This document shows positions 1 to 10,872 of a stretch of DNA of 64,000 nucleotides, piece after piece. Position 1 is the first letter of the stretch; each line of letters opens with the position of its first letter. Position numbers and translations under genes: made by a program. This stretch comes from Pinus tabuliformis (taxonomy: Eukaryota; Streptophyta; Pinopsida; Pinales; Pinaceae), in assembly GCA_031772625.1 (NCBI GenBank), contig CM062815.1:921918582-921982581 (forward strand), written 5' to 3'. Below the pieces are notes generated by a model. It saw only the letters and a list, made by a program, of their open reading frames with translations, was not told the origin of the DNA and searched no databases.

Positions 1-1176
1 ATACTGTTGATACATGGATGATTAATTTACACATTGGTAAATAATGTTGGTTGGCCAAGAGAATGGTGTTATTGCAGGTTTCATGAGGACATAGATATTC
101 AGAGACGTGGCTTATTTAGTCGCATAATGTTGATGACATCTTACTTTATGATGATAGGTTTGATTCTCACATATGTTTATCATGATTGATGCTTATTAGA
201 GGTGGGATGTTGAAAAAACCTTAGTGAAGGTACATGGTTGATATATTGAGGGTTCTTATGGAAATATCATGCAGTTCTTGGTACAATGATGATGGTATAG
301 TCATGGATGATGACTATGGTGGTTTCACATATATCTATGATATGATGTGAATGGTTTTGTATTACTACTTGGATATATGACATATTCTTAGTTGATTCAT
401 GGAAGGTTATGCAACAAGGTGATCTTGATAAGATCAAGAAGATGAGTTGATATCTATATGCGGCATACTTTGTCACACGTTGACGATATTAAAGGTACAT
501 TAGATTGTCATTGGCTGGTCTGGATGCTACTGACAGGTGCTTATGGTGCAGATCATATATGTTGTATGATAGATGCTGATGACTATCATGGTCGTGTTTA
601 GGTCTTTTGTCTTTTTCATAAATGTCATGTATATCATTTGATGTAAAGGTCATGTAAAGACCTATGATGTAATAATTGTCATATTTAGTCATGTATGGAT
701 TTTTGGGATCATATCAAATATGTAATCCCACTTGGTTGAGTGGTTGATTCATTTGGTGTATCCCCACTTCGCTGGGTGATTGATGTATGTATGAGTCATT
801 GATTATAGGAAGGTCATACTCAAATAGTTGAGTTATAGAGTCATGTTATTCTCTCAAAACATTTCTACAGAGTCTGCATATGCTCAGGGGGAGCATGGAC
901 GTTATAGTGCATCTCAACATGTACTAAGAAGGAGTTTGATTAGAGAATTCAACATGTGCCTAGGGGGAGCATGATCATTGTTCATATTCAGAATTTCATA
1001 TATAGAAGTCTTCATTTAACATTGGTCTATCAACCCTTTTCCCTTGATTTCAAAGGGGGAGAGTAGCTTCGTGTTTGCAGAGTGTTGTTTGGAGATTAGC
1101 TTGATGTCTTGATGATATTTACAGGTTGTTGTGACCAAACATCAAAGTAGTTTCCATCAAGTCCAAAGGGGGAGAT
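1..1176 (+). other. 3' internal region of scaffold unit 0, non-coding, with repeated polypurine tracts
   Basis: This is the end of the internal region of a scaffold element whose start lies left of the window. The same sequence recurs at about 27430-28602 and 46180-47334, each time immediately before an LTR. No credible coding sequence is visible. Five purine-rich tracts occur at about 885-897, 923-934, 960-972, 1051-1063 and 1163-1176; the last abuts LTR A and is the expected primer for plus-strand DNA synthesis. Repeated polypurine tracts before the 3' LTR are a reported Sirevirus trait, which agrees with the Gag type of this family. Confidence 0.75.
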
Positions 1177-3676
1177 TGTTGGAATTATGATTCATGTGTT
1201 GTACTTGATGGAAACCCACTTGTAGCAGAACAAGTATATAGTGATTAGATGAATCTACAAGACAGATCAGAGGTGATAAAATGATGGAACAAAATAATGG
1301 TCAAAGGTTTTATATAGGGAGATTGTTAGTGTGTGTTTTCCTTGATAACAGTTGTTTTTTTTATGAATTAACTAATTTATAAAAGTATAAACAAGATGTG
1401 ACAAAATGCATGATAGTTGTGTTTACAGATGTGACAAAATGTATGGTAGTTCAAAGGAATCAGTTCAGAAGTAATATACAATGGCAATCACATTATAACA
1501 TGTCTATTAAGAGGTAATAGAGTAATGGTATACAAGAACAGGATGATGGAACAATGGACTACAATTGAAATCTAGAAATTGAGGAAAAATAATGTTTTCG
1601 GGTATGTTAAGTTGTATATGCAGGTTCACTGTACAAAAAGAGCCTATATGTATGCACACACTTTCACAAGAGGAAATGTGCGTATGGGATGGAAAATTAA
1701 GGAAATTAAGGTGAAATAATACCAAGGGTCCATACCATGGTATTAGCCCACAATGTTGAGCAAAATAATATATACTTGATCATGTCCATGAATACCATAG
1801 GTTTTAAGTGTTGTTTTGGTCTGAGGTATTGAGAAAGGCTAAAACTATATAAGGAGGAGAAGATCAAAGGGCTAAGAGCACAAGGAATGAATATCTTATG
1901 AAGTGTTAGATCAAAAGAAAATATGCATGTTATGTGTTTTTGATGCTTTTCTTGATCTGAACTACATATGCACCTGATTGTTTGATGATGGATGAGATCT
2001 AATGATGGATTAGGATCATAAGACCTAAAATGACTTATCATTCTATGATATGATAATGGATGGGCTATATATGAATGCTAACGAATGTTTTATCCTTTAT
2101 ATGTCATGATATGTGTATGTCTGAAGTCTAGAATAGCTATGAATTTATAAGTAAGTAATTGTAGATCTATACGTTGGTTCACCTTGGTGAAGGTGCGTAC
2201 ACACACTGGTTCGACTCTTCCAAGTAGCATATGCAAAATAAAAGCCTGTTGTTCAATAATGATTGATCTATTTGATCAATGCCGATGCTTTACTGTTGTT
2301 TGTCAATGATGTCTTCATTAGATCTGAAAGTAAAATTGATTGTATAAGGCGATTGAGTCTGATTGATTGATTGATTGATTGAGTAAGAAGGGTGACCCTT
2401 GCTGCTATTTGTTTATAACTCTATAAATTCACAGTAGATCTTCATAATGTCACTAAATGGTACAGTTTGTGGTTCAGAGGTTATATGATTCAGTATCTTT
2501 AGAGGTATACATAGGTTTGGTTAAATGAAGTAATGTATACATACAGGTTGGGTTCATTGAAGTAGCGTATCCATTCTGACATAAGATTTTTGAGGTTGTT
2601 GTTGGTTCTGGTTGTTCATGCAGTTTTCTGGATCTGTGTACTTGTTACAATGATCTATCTGTTTCAGTTGATTGGTTGAATTTTTGATTGAGTATCTGTT
2701 GATTTATTTTTCAGTGATTTATTGATTTAGTAATTGATGATTGAGCGATTCAGATATTTCATATGTTAGGTGATTGATTGATTCAGTTGTGGTTGATTCA
2801 GATATTGATGATTGGGTTTTAGTTATATTAGAGATTGATGATTGGGTTTTAGTGATTGGTTGATGCAGATGTATTTATTAGATGTATTGCAATATTGATT
2901 GATTTTTATCTTCAATGTTACTAATGGGTCCAGTATGAAAATTTGATGAAACGTGGCCTTCATAGTGTGTTGTTGTGTACCAGGAGTATCCAGTTTGAAA
3001 ATTTATGAACCATGGTCCCTAGAGGATAATCAAGGTTGGAGCCTTCAGTGAGGAAGTCGAAACTTCCTTCCAGTAGTGGCTGGTGATTAGATCAGGGGGT
3101 TGAAGCTCCCTTCCAGTAGTAGCTCGAGAACGTGTGAAGGTGGTAGATCAGTGCCTACATACTGGTAAACATATTAGCCAGTACAAGAGCTAGGGGGTTG
3201 TAGCTCCCTTCAAGTAGAAGCTGGAGAACAAGAGAAGGTTGTAGCCTTATGTAGGTGGGCACCTATGTACTGGCATGAGTCTGCACTAGTACAAGATTGT
3301 AAACAACTTATTCTTTATATTAAAAAAAAAGATAAACAACAACAGTAGGTGGCTTCTCTCCCACATTGGGTTTCCACCTTAAATCTTGGTGTTCATGTGT
3401 GTTGCTTATGTGTGATGGTTTATTATGTTATTACTACACATGGTTATTGTTTAATGTTTAATAAAGTAATGACACACTAATTAAATATCAACATATGATG
3501 AATTAATTGAATCATAAGTTCACCGGATATACGATGGTTGCCTTAAGAACAATTGCGTGCACACACGAGTTCCCTTCACTGAATTAGCATATATAAATAT
3601 GATTATGAAATGAAAAAGTTATTGATTTATAAATACTAATTCACTCCCCGCCCCCCTCTCAGTATTATTCCCAACA
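1177..3676 (+). repeat. LTR A of the scaffold element (intact, 2500 bp)
   Basis: The LTR begins TGTTGG and ends CCAACA, giving a perfect 6-bp terminal inverted repeat. A polypurine tract lies directly before it and a tRNA-Met-type primer site 2 bases after it. The same 2.5 kb sequence makes up LTR B (after removing three insertions) and the start of LTR C. A simple (GATT)n-rich stretch lies at about 2355-2395, with looser GATT/TGAT repeats to about 2880. It is the only uninterrupted copy in the window and serves as the reference for mapping insertions in B and C. Confidence 0.9.
1846..1852 (+). promoter_or_regulatory. TATA box of LTR A
   Basis: TATATAA in the context CTATATAAGG. It is conserved in LTR B at 33207-33213, at the equivalent position. 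It is the best candidate for the element's core promoter. Confidence 0.55.
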
Positions 3677-3678
3677 AT

Positions 3679-3690
3679 TGGTATCAGAGC
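3679..3690 (+). promoter_or_regulatory. Primer binding site, initiator tRNA-Met type
   Basis: TGGTATCAGAGC two bases after LTR A matches the complement of the plant initiator tRNA-Met 3' end. The second copy, after LTR B at 43885-43896, has a mismatch in its last bases (AGAGA). It fixes the plus-strand orientation of the scaffold element. Confidence 0.85.
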
Positions 3691-3738
3691 AGGTCCTTTG
3701 GTAGAAGCTTGATCGCTTGAAGGAGATCCATAGTAACA

Positions 3739-5078
3739 ATGGGAAAGAAGCAAAAGAGGAAAGCACCTCAAAAGAAGAAGACATCTCAAAGGAACTATGA
3801 CAGTGAGAGGATTGGCCATTATGTGGATGCAACCCTTTAGATTCAGAAACACCTCTGAATGAAGATGAACAAGCAAAATAATTATTAGGTACAATTTTTT
3901 TTTCCTCTGGTGATAAATTTCTCTGTTCATTTGAATATAATGAATGTGACAACAAAACAATTGAATTTTCTCTTTTGTCTGAAAGAGAAAGAAATCAAAT
4001 AGAGGTGGAATTTAAAAATCTCACAGACACAATTAGATATCAAAAATATCTAATTGATAAAACAGAATGTGCCTAAAAAGAAGAATTTACCATATTAAAA
4101 GCTCAGTTGGAGGAAGGAAACAAAGTAAGGAAGAAGTACAAGGAGAAGGAAGATCAATGTCAAAGGTTGCAGGATGAAGTGACATCATTAAGAAATGAAG
4201 TAAATGAAAAGAATATAACAATTAAGAAACTTAAAGATAGATCCAGTTACTATGAAAGTCTTGAAGTTGATGTCGTCTCTCTAAAAGAAGATCTTGAAAA
4301 TTCAAATAAGCAGAATAAAGAACTACCTCAAACGGATGAAGAACAAGAAAATAAGATTCTCAAATTAAGACAACAAGTGGAAGAAGGAAGAAAAGTTGAA
4401 GAAATCATGAAGAAGAAATATTTGGAAAAGGTAGAGCAATATCAGGACGAGGTAAATATCTTAAAATGTAAATTATAAGAAAAGGATAAATTGTTATTAT
4501 TTCAATATAGTATTAATATTTTGGATAATATTCTTAGTAGTCAAAGGTCTCCCACCATCAAAACCAGTCTTGGTTTTCATGAAACTGTTGAAGGTGAATC
4601 TAGCTCACAAGATGAGACAAGGAACTCTAATGAAAATTATGAAATGATCAACGAGGAGATAATAGGTCAACCCCATCAAGAACCAAGGAAAGAAAGTATT
4701 CAAAGAAAATAATTTACTTATAACTATGGAAGTGTTAATTAAATGAATAATGTTAAATGTTTTATATGTCATAATTTCGGACATGTTGCAGCCAGATGCA
4801 GAAATAAAATGTTTCAAGATAGTAACTGTCTCACAAAAAGATCATCAGCTTCCAGGTACTTTAAGGGATATTGTTTCTCTTGAAATATGTTTTGTCACAA
4901 AGCCATTGATTACTATAGGAGGAATATGAAACATATAAGATGTTATACTTGTAACAAGTTTGGGCATATAGCGAAAGAATGTGGAGAAAATTTTGGCCAA
5001 CATACCAAAACGAACAAACATCATCATACTCCAAGGTATGGAAGAAGAAGGAATTCCAGTAAGAAAGGTGTGGCATAG
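3739..5078 (+). pseudogene. gag: Degenerate Gag of scaffold unit 1 (coiled coil plus zinc knuckles)
   Basis: The likely start is the ATG at 3739, about 50 bases after the primer site, reading MGKKQKRKAPQKKK, but the frame meets a stop near 3838. The longest open piece (4107-4478, 123 aa) is rich in Lys/Glu with heptad-like spacing, so probably a coiled coil. Further on come the motif SSQRSP (near 4541) and two CCHC knuckles, CFICHNFGHVAARC (about 4759-4800) and CYTCNKFGHIAKEC (about 4942-4983), with a basic tail. Coiled coil, an SQRSP-like motif and repeated knuckles resemble Sirevirus Gag; this is family recognition from memory. Several stops break the frame. No protease, integrase or reverse transcriptase follows in either complete unit. 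Confidence 0.7.
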
Positions 5079-5354
5079 CTCAGTATATAGAAAGAATAGA
5101 CTCAGAGGAACTAAAAGTATGAAATTTTAGTGTTCTAATTCTCATATGCAGTTATCATGAAAACAAGTTGTGTATATACTTGATTTAGAAGCTTCACAAT
5201 CACGTATATGTTGGTTTGATGAAGATGCACTGAGACAAAATTAGAGAAAAAGGGTCTGATATGGTTCAAACAATTATCAATTATCTTTTATCTCTAGATG
5301 ATTGATGACTAATGTTTGTGGATGTTACTTAGAAGTGATTTTGGCCCTCATAAG

Positions 5355-6933
5355 TGATCCAGGAGGATCGTTTGTTAAATTACACAGGTTCAGTTTCATC
5401 ATCAGCATTCAAGTCCAGTGTCGTCAGCTTCGACAGTGATGTTTATGGTTCAGGTTGTCTGGTAATGTATATGGTTTTCATGGTGATATGGTTTGGAACC
5501 TGGTTTTCAACTTGTGTTTTTCGGCAAGATTTGTTCGTCGATATGTGATTGTCGTTTGTCTCATAGGATTTGGTGTCGACATGGGTTTGTTGTCCATTTG
5601 CAGGGATTTGTTGTCGTCATCATGTTACGATTGTCACAAATGTCACTTTGTGACAATTTGATGTAAATGTTTTTTTTTTTATGTAAGGCTAAAAACTACG
5701 AGTAAAACCTACCTACAAAAACTATGGTGGCCAAACAAAATTCAAAAACCTAAACTCATTAAACTAAAACCTAATACAAACTACACCATGCATTATCCTA
5801 AACCCTAACCTAGAACCTAATGAAAACATTCAAATTACTTTAAAAATACATAACCCTATGTTGAAACCCTCTCAGGCTATGGCATTACAAGAAAAACCAT
5901 ATTAAAAACATTACAATGCAAAAATCATAAACTCAAGCCCTAAACCACGCGAGTATGGAGACCGCGAAGGAGAAGACATGTGAACAGGAGTATGGAGACC
6001 GGACAGAGATTAACCATGGTAGTCAGGTTATAGACCACATCAAAACCGCAACAACAATCATGCACATGTGAATAGGTAGAAGATTACATTAACCGTCGGG
6101 TGGAGTTCAGACCAAAGTGGTAACCGTAGTGGAGTTGTAGCATGTGAACACACCAACTACAACCAAAACCACCGGGGATCAGCCGCCGGGTGGCAGCCTA
6201 TAGTTAGACGCGGTTGTTCACATGTAACTGTCACCTATTTCGTGTAGTTTACCATGCCACCAACAGTCAGTGCTTATTCAAAGTGCAATTTGGGGTTTTT
6301 AGTTGAGTTTATGTTTATTTTTAAGTCGAAGGCCTTGTAACAAACCAAATAGGTGTTCCTTAGTTGTTAGACCAAGCACATTCATGCCTATCTAGGCCTG
6401 AGGAGTCTCAAATGAACCGTTTTCACTATAAAGACACCCTTTTTTCATAGTGAAGGGCATTAATGGTTTTGGGTTTAGAGTGCCGATTCTGGAGGATATA
6501 GGCGATTTTGTTTTTAATGTAACAGGAGCATCTGAAGTCAAAATTGGGAACCGTGATAGGCGTTGGAAAGAGGTTTCAGGGAGTTTTCTTGTGACAGTGA
6601 CTAGAAGTACCTACATGCACATTCAGTTTGGTCAATTTTCTATGTAATCGATGTCCTCGGATTCAATCCTAATAAAGCAGTCGCCCATATTGAAAGTGGA
6701 CCCAGAGACGTAGTCCATCAAGGACGAGCTCCATAATCAATCTTGTTGTCTGGTATCATTATGTATTTTCTATTTTCACTTATGTTTTTCATCTTGATTA
6801 TGTTTTATCATCTGTCGTAAAGTCGTTCTTCTCAAGAAATTCTCACGGTTTTCAGCACTTTAAGTTAACATTCATTTCGTTGTTGGCATAATCAATTCTA
6901 CTTTAGTTTTTAACATATGATCATTTCAGATCA
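5355..6933 (+). repeat. Left LTR of Element D (1579 bp)
   Basis: It starts TGATCCAGGAGG and ends TTTCAGATCA, seven bases before a TGGTATCAGAGC primer site. A TATA-like TATAAAG lies at 6427-6433. Short ORFs inside are not conserved between the two LTR copies and look non-coding. Confidence 0.88.
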
Positions 6934-6940
6934 TATAATT

Positions 6941-6952
6941 TGGTATCAGAGC
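6941..6952 (+). promoter_or_regulatory. Primer binding site of Element D
   Basis: TGGTATCAGAGC (initiator tRNA-Met type), offset seven bases from the LTR end. Confidence 0.85.
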
Positions 6953-7157
6953 AGGTTATGTTTGTAGAATTTTCCATTGAATGTTAACCAGGTCAAAGTC
7001 ACAATGTGGAGAAGGAATCCTCAAGCAGATTGATCCATAAATTGGAAAGCGAAGAGTCATTCATAAGTCGACCATGATAGGATCTGATGTAGGTGAAATG
7101 CCAGAAACTAAGATGAGTGATGAACAGTTTCAGCAAGAATTCTTGAATATGTAGCAG

Positions 7158-8126
7158 ATGTTGGGAGAAATCTACGAAGACAAGAAGGCAAGAGATGTAG
7201 CTTCTTCTTCAAAGACATCGAAGAAGGACAAAGGTAAAGGCAAGGCTGATAAACCTCCTTCATCTCCATCATCTCCATCATCATCTTCCTCTTCTTCTTC
7301 TTCCAGTGCCAAATCTGAAACAAAAAAGAAACCTAAGAAAACATCTCTTTTAAAACTTGATGTAAAATTTGAGTTACCTATTTATGATGGCGAAATGAAT
7401 CCTGAAAAGCTAGATTACTGGATTAAGGAGTTAGAAGTGTATTGTCATATTCAGAACATTTTTGACAATAAAACAAAACTTCAGTTAGCTACACTTAGAA
7501 TGGGGGGAATAGCTTTAATCTGGTGGGAAAGTAAAACTCAGATAGATGTAAAGCAAAAAGGTAAAGTCATCTCTTGATGGTCTAACTTTTTGAAAGCTCT
7601 TCGGAAACAATTCTATCCTTTAGGATACATGCAGCAAGCTATTATTGATTGACAACATTTGAGGCAAGGTAAAGGGTAGAGTGTTTAGGAGCTTACTCAG
7701 GAGTTCAGAAAGAAAGCATTGGCGCTCGGTATTTCATTGGATACACGTGAAAATTTATTAAAATACATCGGCAGTTTACATTCATATTTGCAACATAAAT
7801 TATTAATGTTTAATCTTGATGATTTTGATGTGTGTGTTCAAGCCATACATATTGAATCAGGTGGCAGACCATTCAAGTTTTCACCGAAATCATCCAAAGA
7901 GTTGGAAAACAAATTATTCCAATGATATTAAAGGGAAGAACAATTCGAAGAGAAAGAAATCGACGATAGCTCAGAAGGAAAGACCTACTTGTTCTCATTG
8001 CCAGAGAATCGGTCATGATGAATCTAAGTGTTGGAAACTTCATCCAGAACTTAAGCCCAAAAAGTTCTGTAAGGAGAAGGATGAAAATAAATCAATTGCA
8101 GCAATCCAGCAAGATCTAGGTTGAGA
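7158..8126 (+). pseudogene. gag: Ty3/gypsy Gag of Element D, frameshifted
   Basis: The first segment (7158-7577) has a Lys/Ser-rich N-terminus with a serine run, then a retrotransposon Gag core including FELPIYDGEMNPEKLDYWI and a following Trp-Trp pair, typical of plant Ty3/gypsy capsid. The frame is broken by stops at 7575 and several between about 7650 and 7685, then resumes at 7719-7925 with the C-terminal capsid part. It changes frame near 7920 into a basic region and the knuckle CSHCQRIGHDESKC (about 7990-8030). A functional capsid could not be made from this copy. Protease follows directly, as expected for a gag-pol order. Confidence 0.75.
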
Positions 8127-8658
8127 TTTAGGTGATGAAAGGAGGATAACTACCATAGTTTCGACAGGTAAAACTTCTGGCACTGGTTCAAGTTCAAATA
8201 CTATTGCATCTTCATCAAACATAAATCCTTCAAATGAGGATAAAAGAGTTGAATTATTTAACATAAGGATAACTTCTAAGCACACAAAGATAGATACAAT
8301 GTTTAACAGTGGATCACAGGCTAATTTAATATCTGAATATTTAGTTAAGAATTTGGGTTTGGAGACATGGAATCATCTAATACCTTACCCATTAGGATGG
8401 ATAAATAAATCAACTTAGATAAACGTCACAAAACAATGTCAGTTAAGATTTTCCATTACAGCTAATTACATTGATGAAGTAGAATTAGCTGTGGTTCCAG
8501 TAGACATATGTGGAGTTGTCTTAGGAAGTCCTTGTCTTTATGATCGTGATGCATTGTTTTACAAGAGAGAGCACAAATATCACCTTAAGAAATATGGGGT
8601 TGAATTTATTGTTAGAGCACATAAAAATAAAAATCACTTGAATATTGTTGCTAATTAG
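8127..8658 (+). pseudogene. Retropepsin domain of Element D
   Basis: Translation downstream of the zinc knuckle gives an aspartic protease fold: MFNSGSQANLI replaces the usual D-S-G active-site motif (Asp to Asn), followed by VVPVDICGVVLGSPCLYDRD, the conserved second half of plant Ty3/gypsy proteases. An in-frame stop lies near 8419. The Asp-to-Asn change at the catalytic position and the stop both argue that it is inactive. The call rests on motif recognition. Confidence 0.7.
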
Positions 8659-9699
8659 ATGAAGCAATTAATAAGTTCAAATAAAATATTTGTAATCATG
8701 TGTGTAAAGGAACAACATGAGAATCGACAAAATGTTTGTTCAAGTTATGAGTCTCAGCTTAAAGATAGTTTGATCAAAGAGGTAGAAACTTTTCCAGTCT
8801 ATTTAAAGAAACCAAAAATCTTACTCATAAGCATGAAATACAACATGAATTACAATTGATGCCTAAATCTCCTCTTCCTAATGTCAGAATGAATCAATTC
8901 AGTCCAAGTTTGGAAGTTAACAGTTACAGGGATGCAGGTCAATATTGGAGAAAGTTAATGTTAAATTTCTCTTGTATTGTGTCACCATTTCATGTTTCGT
9001 ACAATTTGGAAGCCTCTTTTCAAGTGGAGAGGAAGCAAATTTGTTTCACATCAAAACCTTTTCTAAAGCAGTATCAAAGTATCCAAAACATCTAAGGGAA
9101 ACTTATGCATCAGGGGAAAGTGCTAATCAATGGAAACATCATTTAATAAATGAATAAATAGTGATTCAAACAAATCAATAGCCATTTCAATACTTTCAAA
9201 ATCAAACTAAGTTGCAGTAGTTTTCATATTACAGTTTGATGGGTTTATTGTAGCAAGTTCACTTAGTAATGAAGAATCAAGAAAGTATATCAAGTCAAGT
9301 AGCTGGTATGATGTCAAAAATGTCTTTGATTGACTCTATCATTCTACAATATAGATTGTTAATACATGTCAATAGTATTGAACAATATCCAGTAGAGATT
9401 ATTTTCAAATATGATTATCAATCACTAACTCATGGTATTTTGTGGAAAGAAGTCAATTGCCATGTTCACAATAGGTTGTTTAACCATCCTCGCACGTTGT
9501 ACATACTGCAGATGGATGGAATAGGTCACTGATTCAAAATGTGCCATGCTCAACATCATCAGGGTCATCAGTTTCAGGTGGTAGATCGAATGTATTGGTA
9601 CATCATCAGGGAAGGGTGGAGAGTGAGGGAGATCTACCCTCATTTACTATATGTTTAATTCAAACTTTTGTGGTCCAAAAGCTTTCAAGTGGAAAGGAT
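8659..9699 (+). other. Truncated pol start and unassigned 3' internal region of Element D
   Basis: Just after the protease the sequence resembles the linker before reverse transcriptase (KQLISSNKIFVIM, then LPNVRMNQFS near 8870-8890). All RT motifs, RNase H and integrase are then missing. From about 8900 to 9685 there are short ORFs (8856-9095, 9269-9532) with no recognisable domain. A purine stretch, AAGTGGAAAGGAT (about 9687-9699), abuts the right LTR and is the likely polypurine tract. Confidence 0.6.
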
Positions 9700-9808
9700 T
9701 GATCCAAGAGTATCGTCAGATCATTTACACAGGTTTAGTTTCGTCGTCAGCATTCAAGTCTGGTGTCGTCAACTTCGATAGTGATGTTTATGATTCAGGT
9801 TGTCCGTT
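9700..9808 (+). repeat. Right LTR of Element D, first part
   Basis: TGATCCAAGAG... matches the start of the left LTR. It is cut after about 109 bases by Element E. It resumes at 20247. Confidence 0.85.
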
Positions 9809-10851
9809 TGTTACACTAAAAAATGTCACCATGGCTATATACAGTTAGTATGACTCTATCAACAGTCATGCTATCCTCCTGGGCAAGTCTTAAGCCTCTG
9901 CTCTCCATGTCAAACTCCAAAAAGAGAGAAAGTCTTTATAAATGTATTTATCTCTGGGTACGCAGGTTCTCTCAACCTTACCTGCGGGTACGCACCTAAT
10001 GTTCACAATAACTGCGTCCTTGGACGCTCTGTATGTAAAGGGGCAGGTGCGTCCCCCTGTAAAGGTCAAAATGCGCAAGTTTCATCTTTAAAAAGTTACT
10101 TGTGGTCATTTCTAGAGCATTCTAGAAGGTTGTTCGACGTGTATTGAGCACCTCCAGATGGTTCATGTACCCCTACCAAAGAGGAACTTATCCCATCAAG
10201 AGAGGAGCTATCCCATCCAAAGAGGGGATTATCCCATTGATGGTGGACCTGATTAACTTCCTCTTGAGCACTATAAATACAGGCATTGGGCTAGAAGGAG
10301 GGGAGGTTGAAAGCTAAACATTTCTAAGGGTAGATGCTGCAGGAATTAGGACTCCCATTTAGAAGCTTGTGAGGAGAGATTACCATCTTTGCTTGTTCTA
10401 TTTGGAAGTGGGTGAGCTTTGTCAAAGTAAAGGAGAACTCTTGATGGACCCTGGGAGGGACTTGCACAACACCAAGGCTCAGGTTGTAATTGTTCCTTTT
10501 GTTACCTATTAATGCAAATGAGTCCATTCTTCCCAATAACTTGTTATTTATGAGTTGTTTCATGTACTCCTTGGTCTATATGTTAAATGTGTTTTATTCT
10601 ATGAGATTATCAAGTGCTATTTAATCGTTTGATTGTTAGTGGATGCAGGTTTCAAAGTGAAGGAGGAGCTCATCCGGATCAGCGGAGCTGGACTGCTACC
10701 ACAACGTGGGACTACAGGTAGGATCTAAACACTTGATTTCTTATATAGTAAATGTTGTTTAGAGAAGGATTGCTCTTGTTTGTCACTAGAGAGTATTAGG
10801 CTCCTAGGGAGGTTGATTTGTGTCCGCACTATTGACTGATTCCGTGTGACA
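9809..10851 (+). repeat. Left LTR of Element E
   Basis: TGTTACACTAAAAAATG... to ...GTGTGACA. It has a canonical TATAAATA at 10272-10279 (19657-19664 in the other copy). Near-identical ORFs of 62 and 79 aa occur in both LTRs only because the LTRs are recent copies. Confidence 0.9.
10272..10279 (+). promoter_or_regulatory. TATA box in left LTR of Element E
   Basis: TATAAATA in the context CACTATAAATACAGG, preserved in both LTR copies. It is the likely start of element transcription about 30 bases downstream. Confidence 0.65.
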
Positions 10852-10853
10852 AA

Positions 10854-10872
10854 TTGTCGACTCCGCTGGGGA
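10854..10872 (+). promoter_or_regulatory. Putative primer binding site of Element E (not tRNA-Met)
   Basis: TTGTCGACTCCGCTGGGGA directly follows the LTR. It lacks the TGGTATCAGAGC of the other elements and resembles the arginine-tRNA-type primer sites of Tat/Ogre elements. The tRNA assignment is from memory and unverified. Confidence 0.45.

Noticed and set aside
489..692. Small ORFs recurring in scaffold internal regions (489-692 and 27929-28132, minus)
   Set aside because: They are repeated only because the internal regions are copies. Composition is His/Tyr/Ile-rich from AT-rich DNA and they are not preserved in unit 2.
2355..2880. GATT/TGAT repeat region as a satellite or regulatory array
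   Set aside because: It is a short, irregular simple-sequence stretch that belongs to the scaffold LTR and recurs in LTR B.
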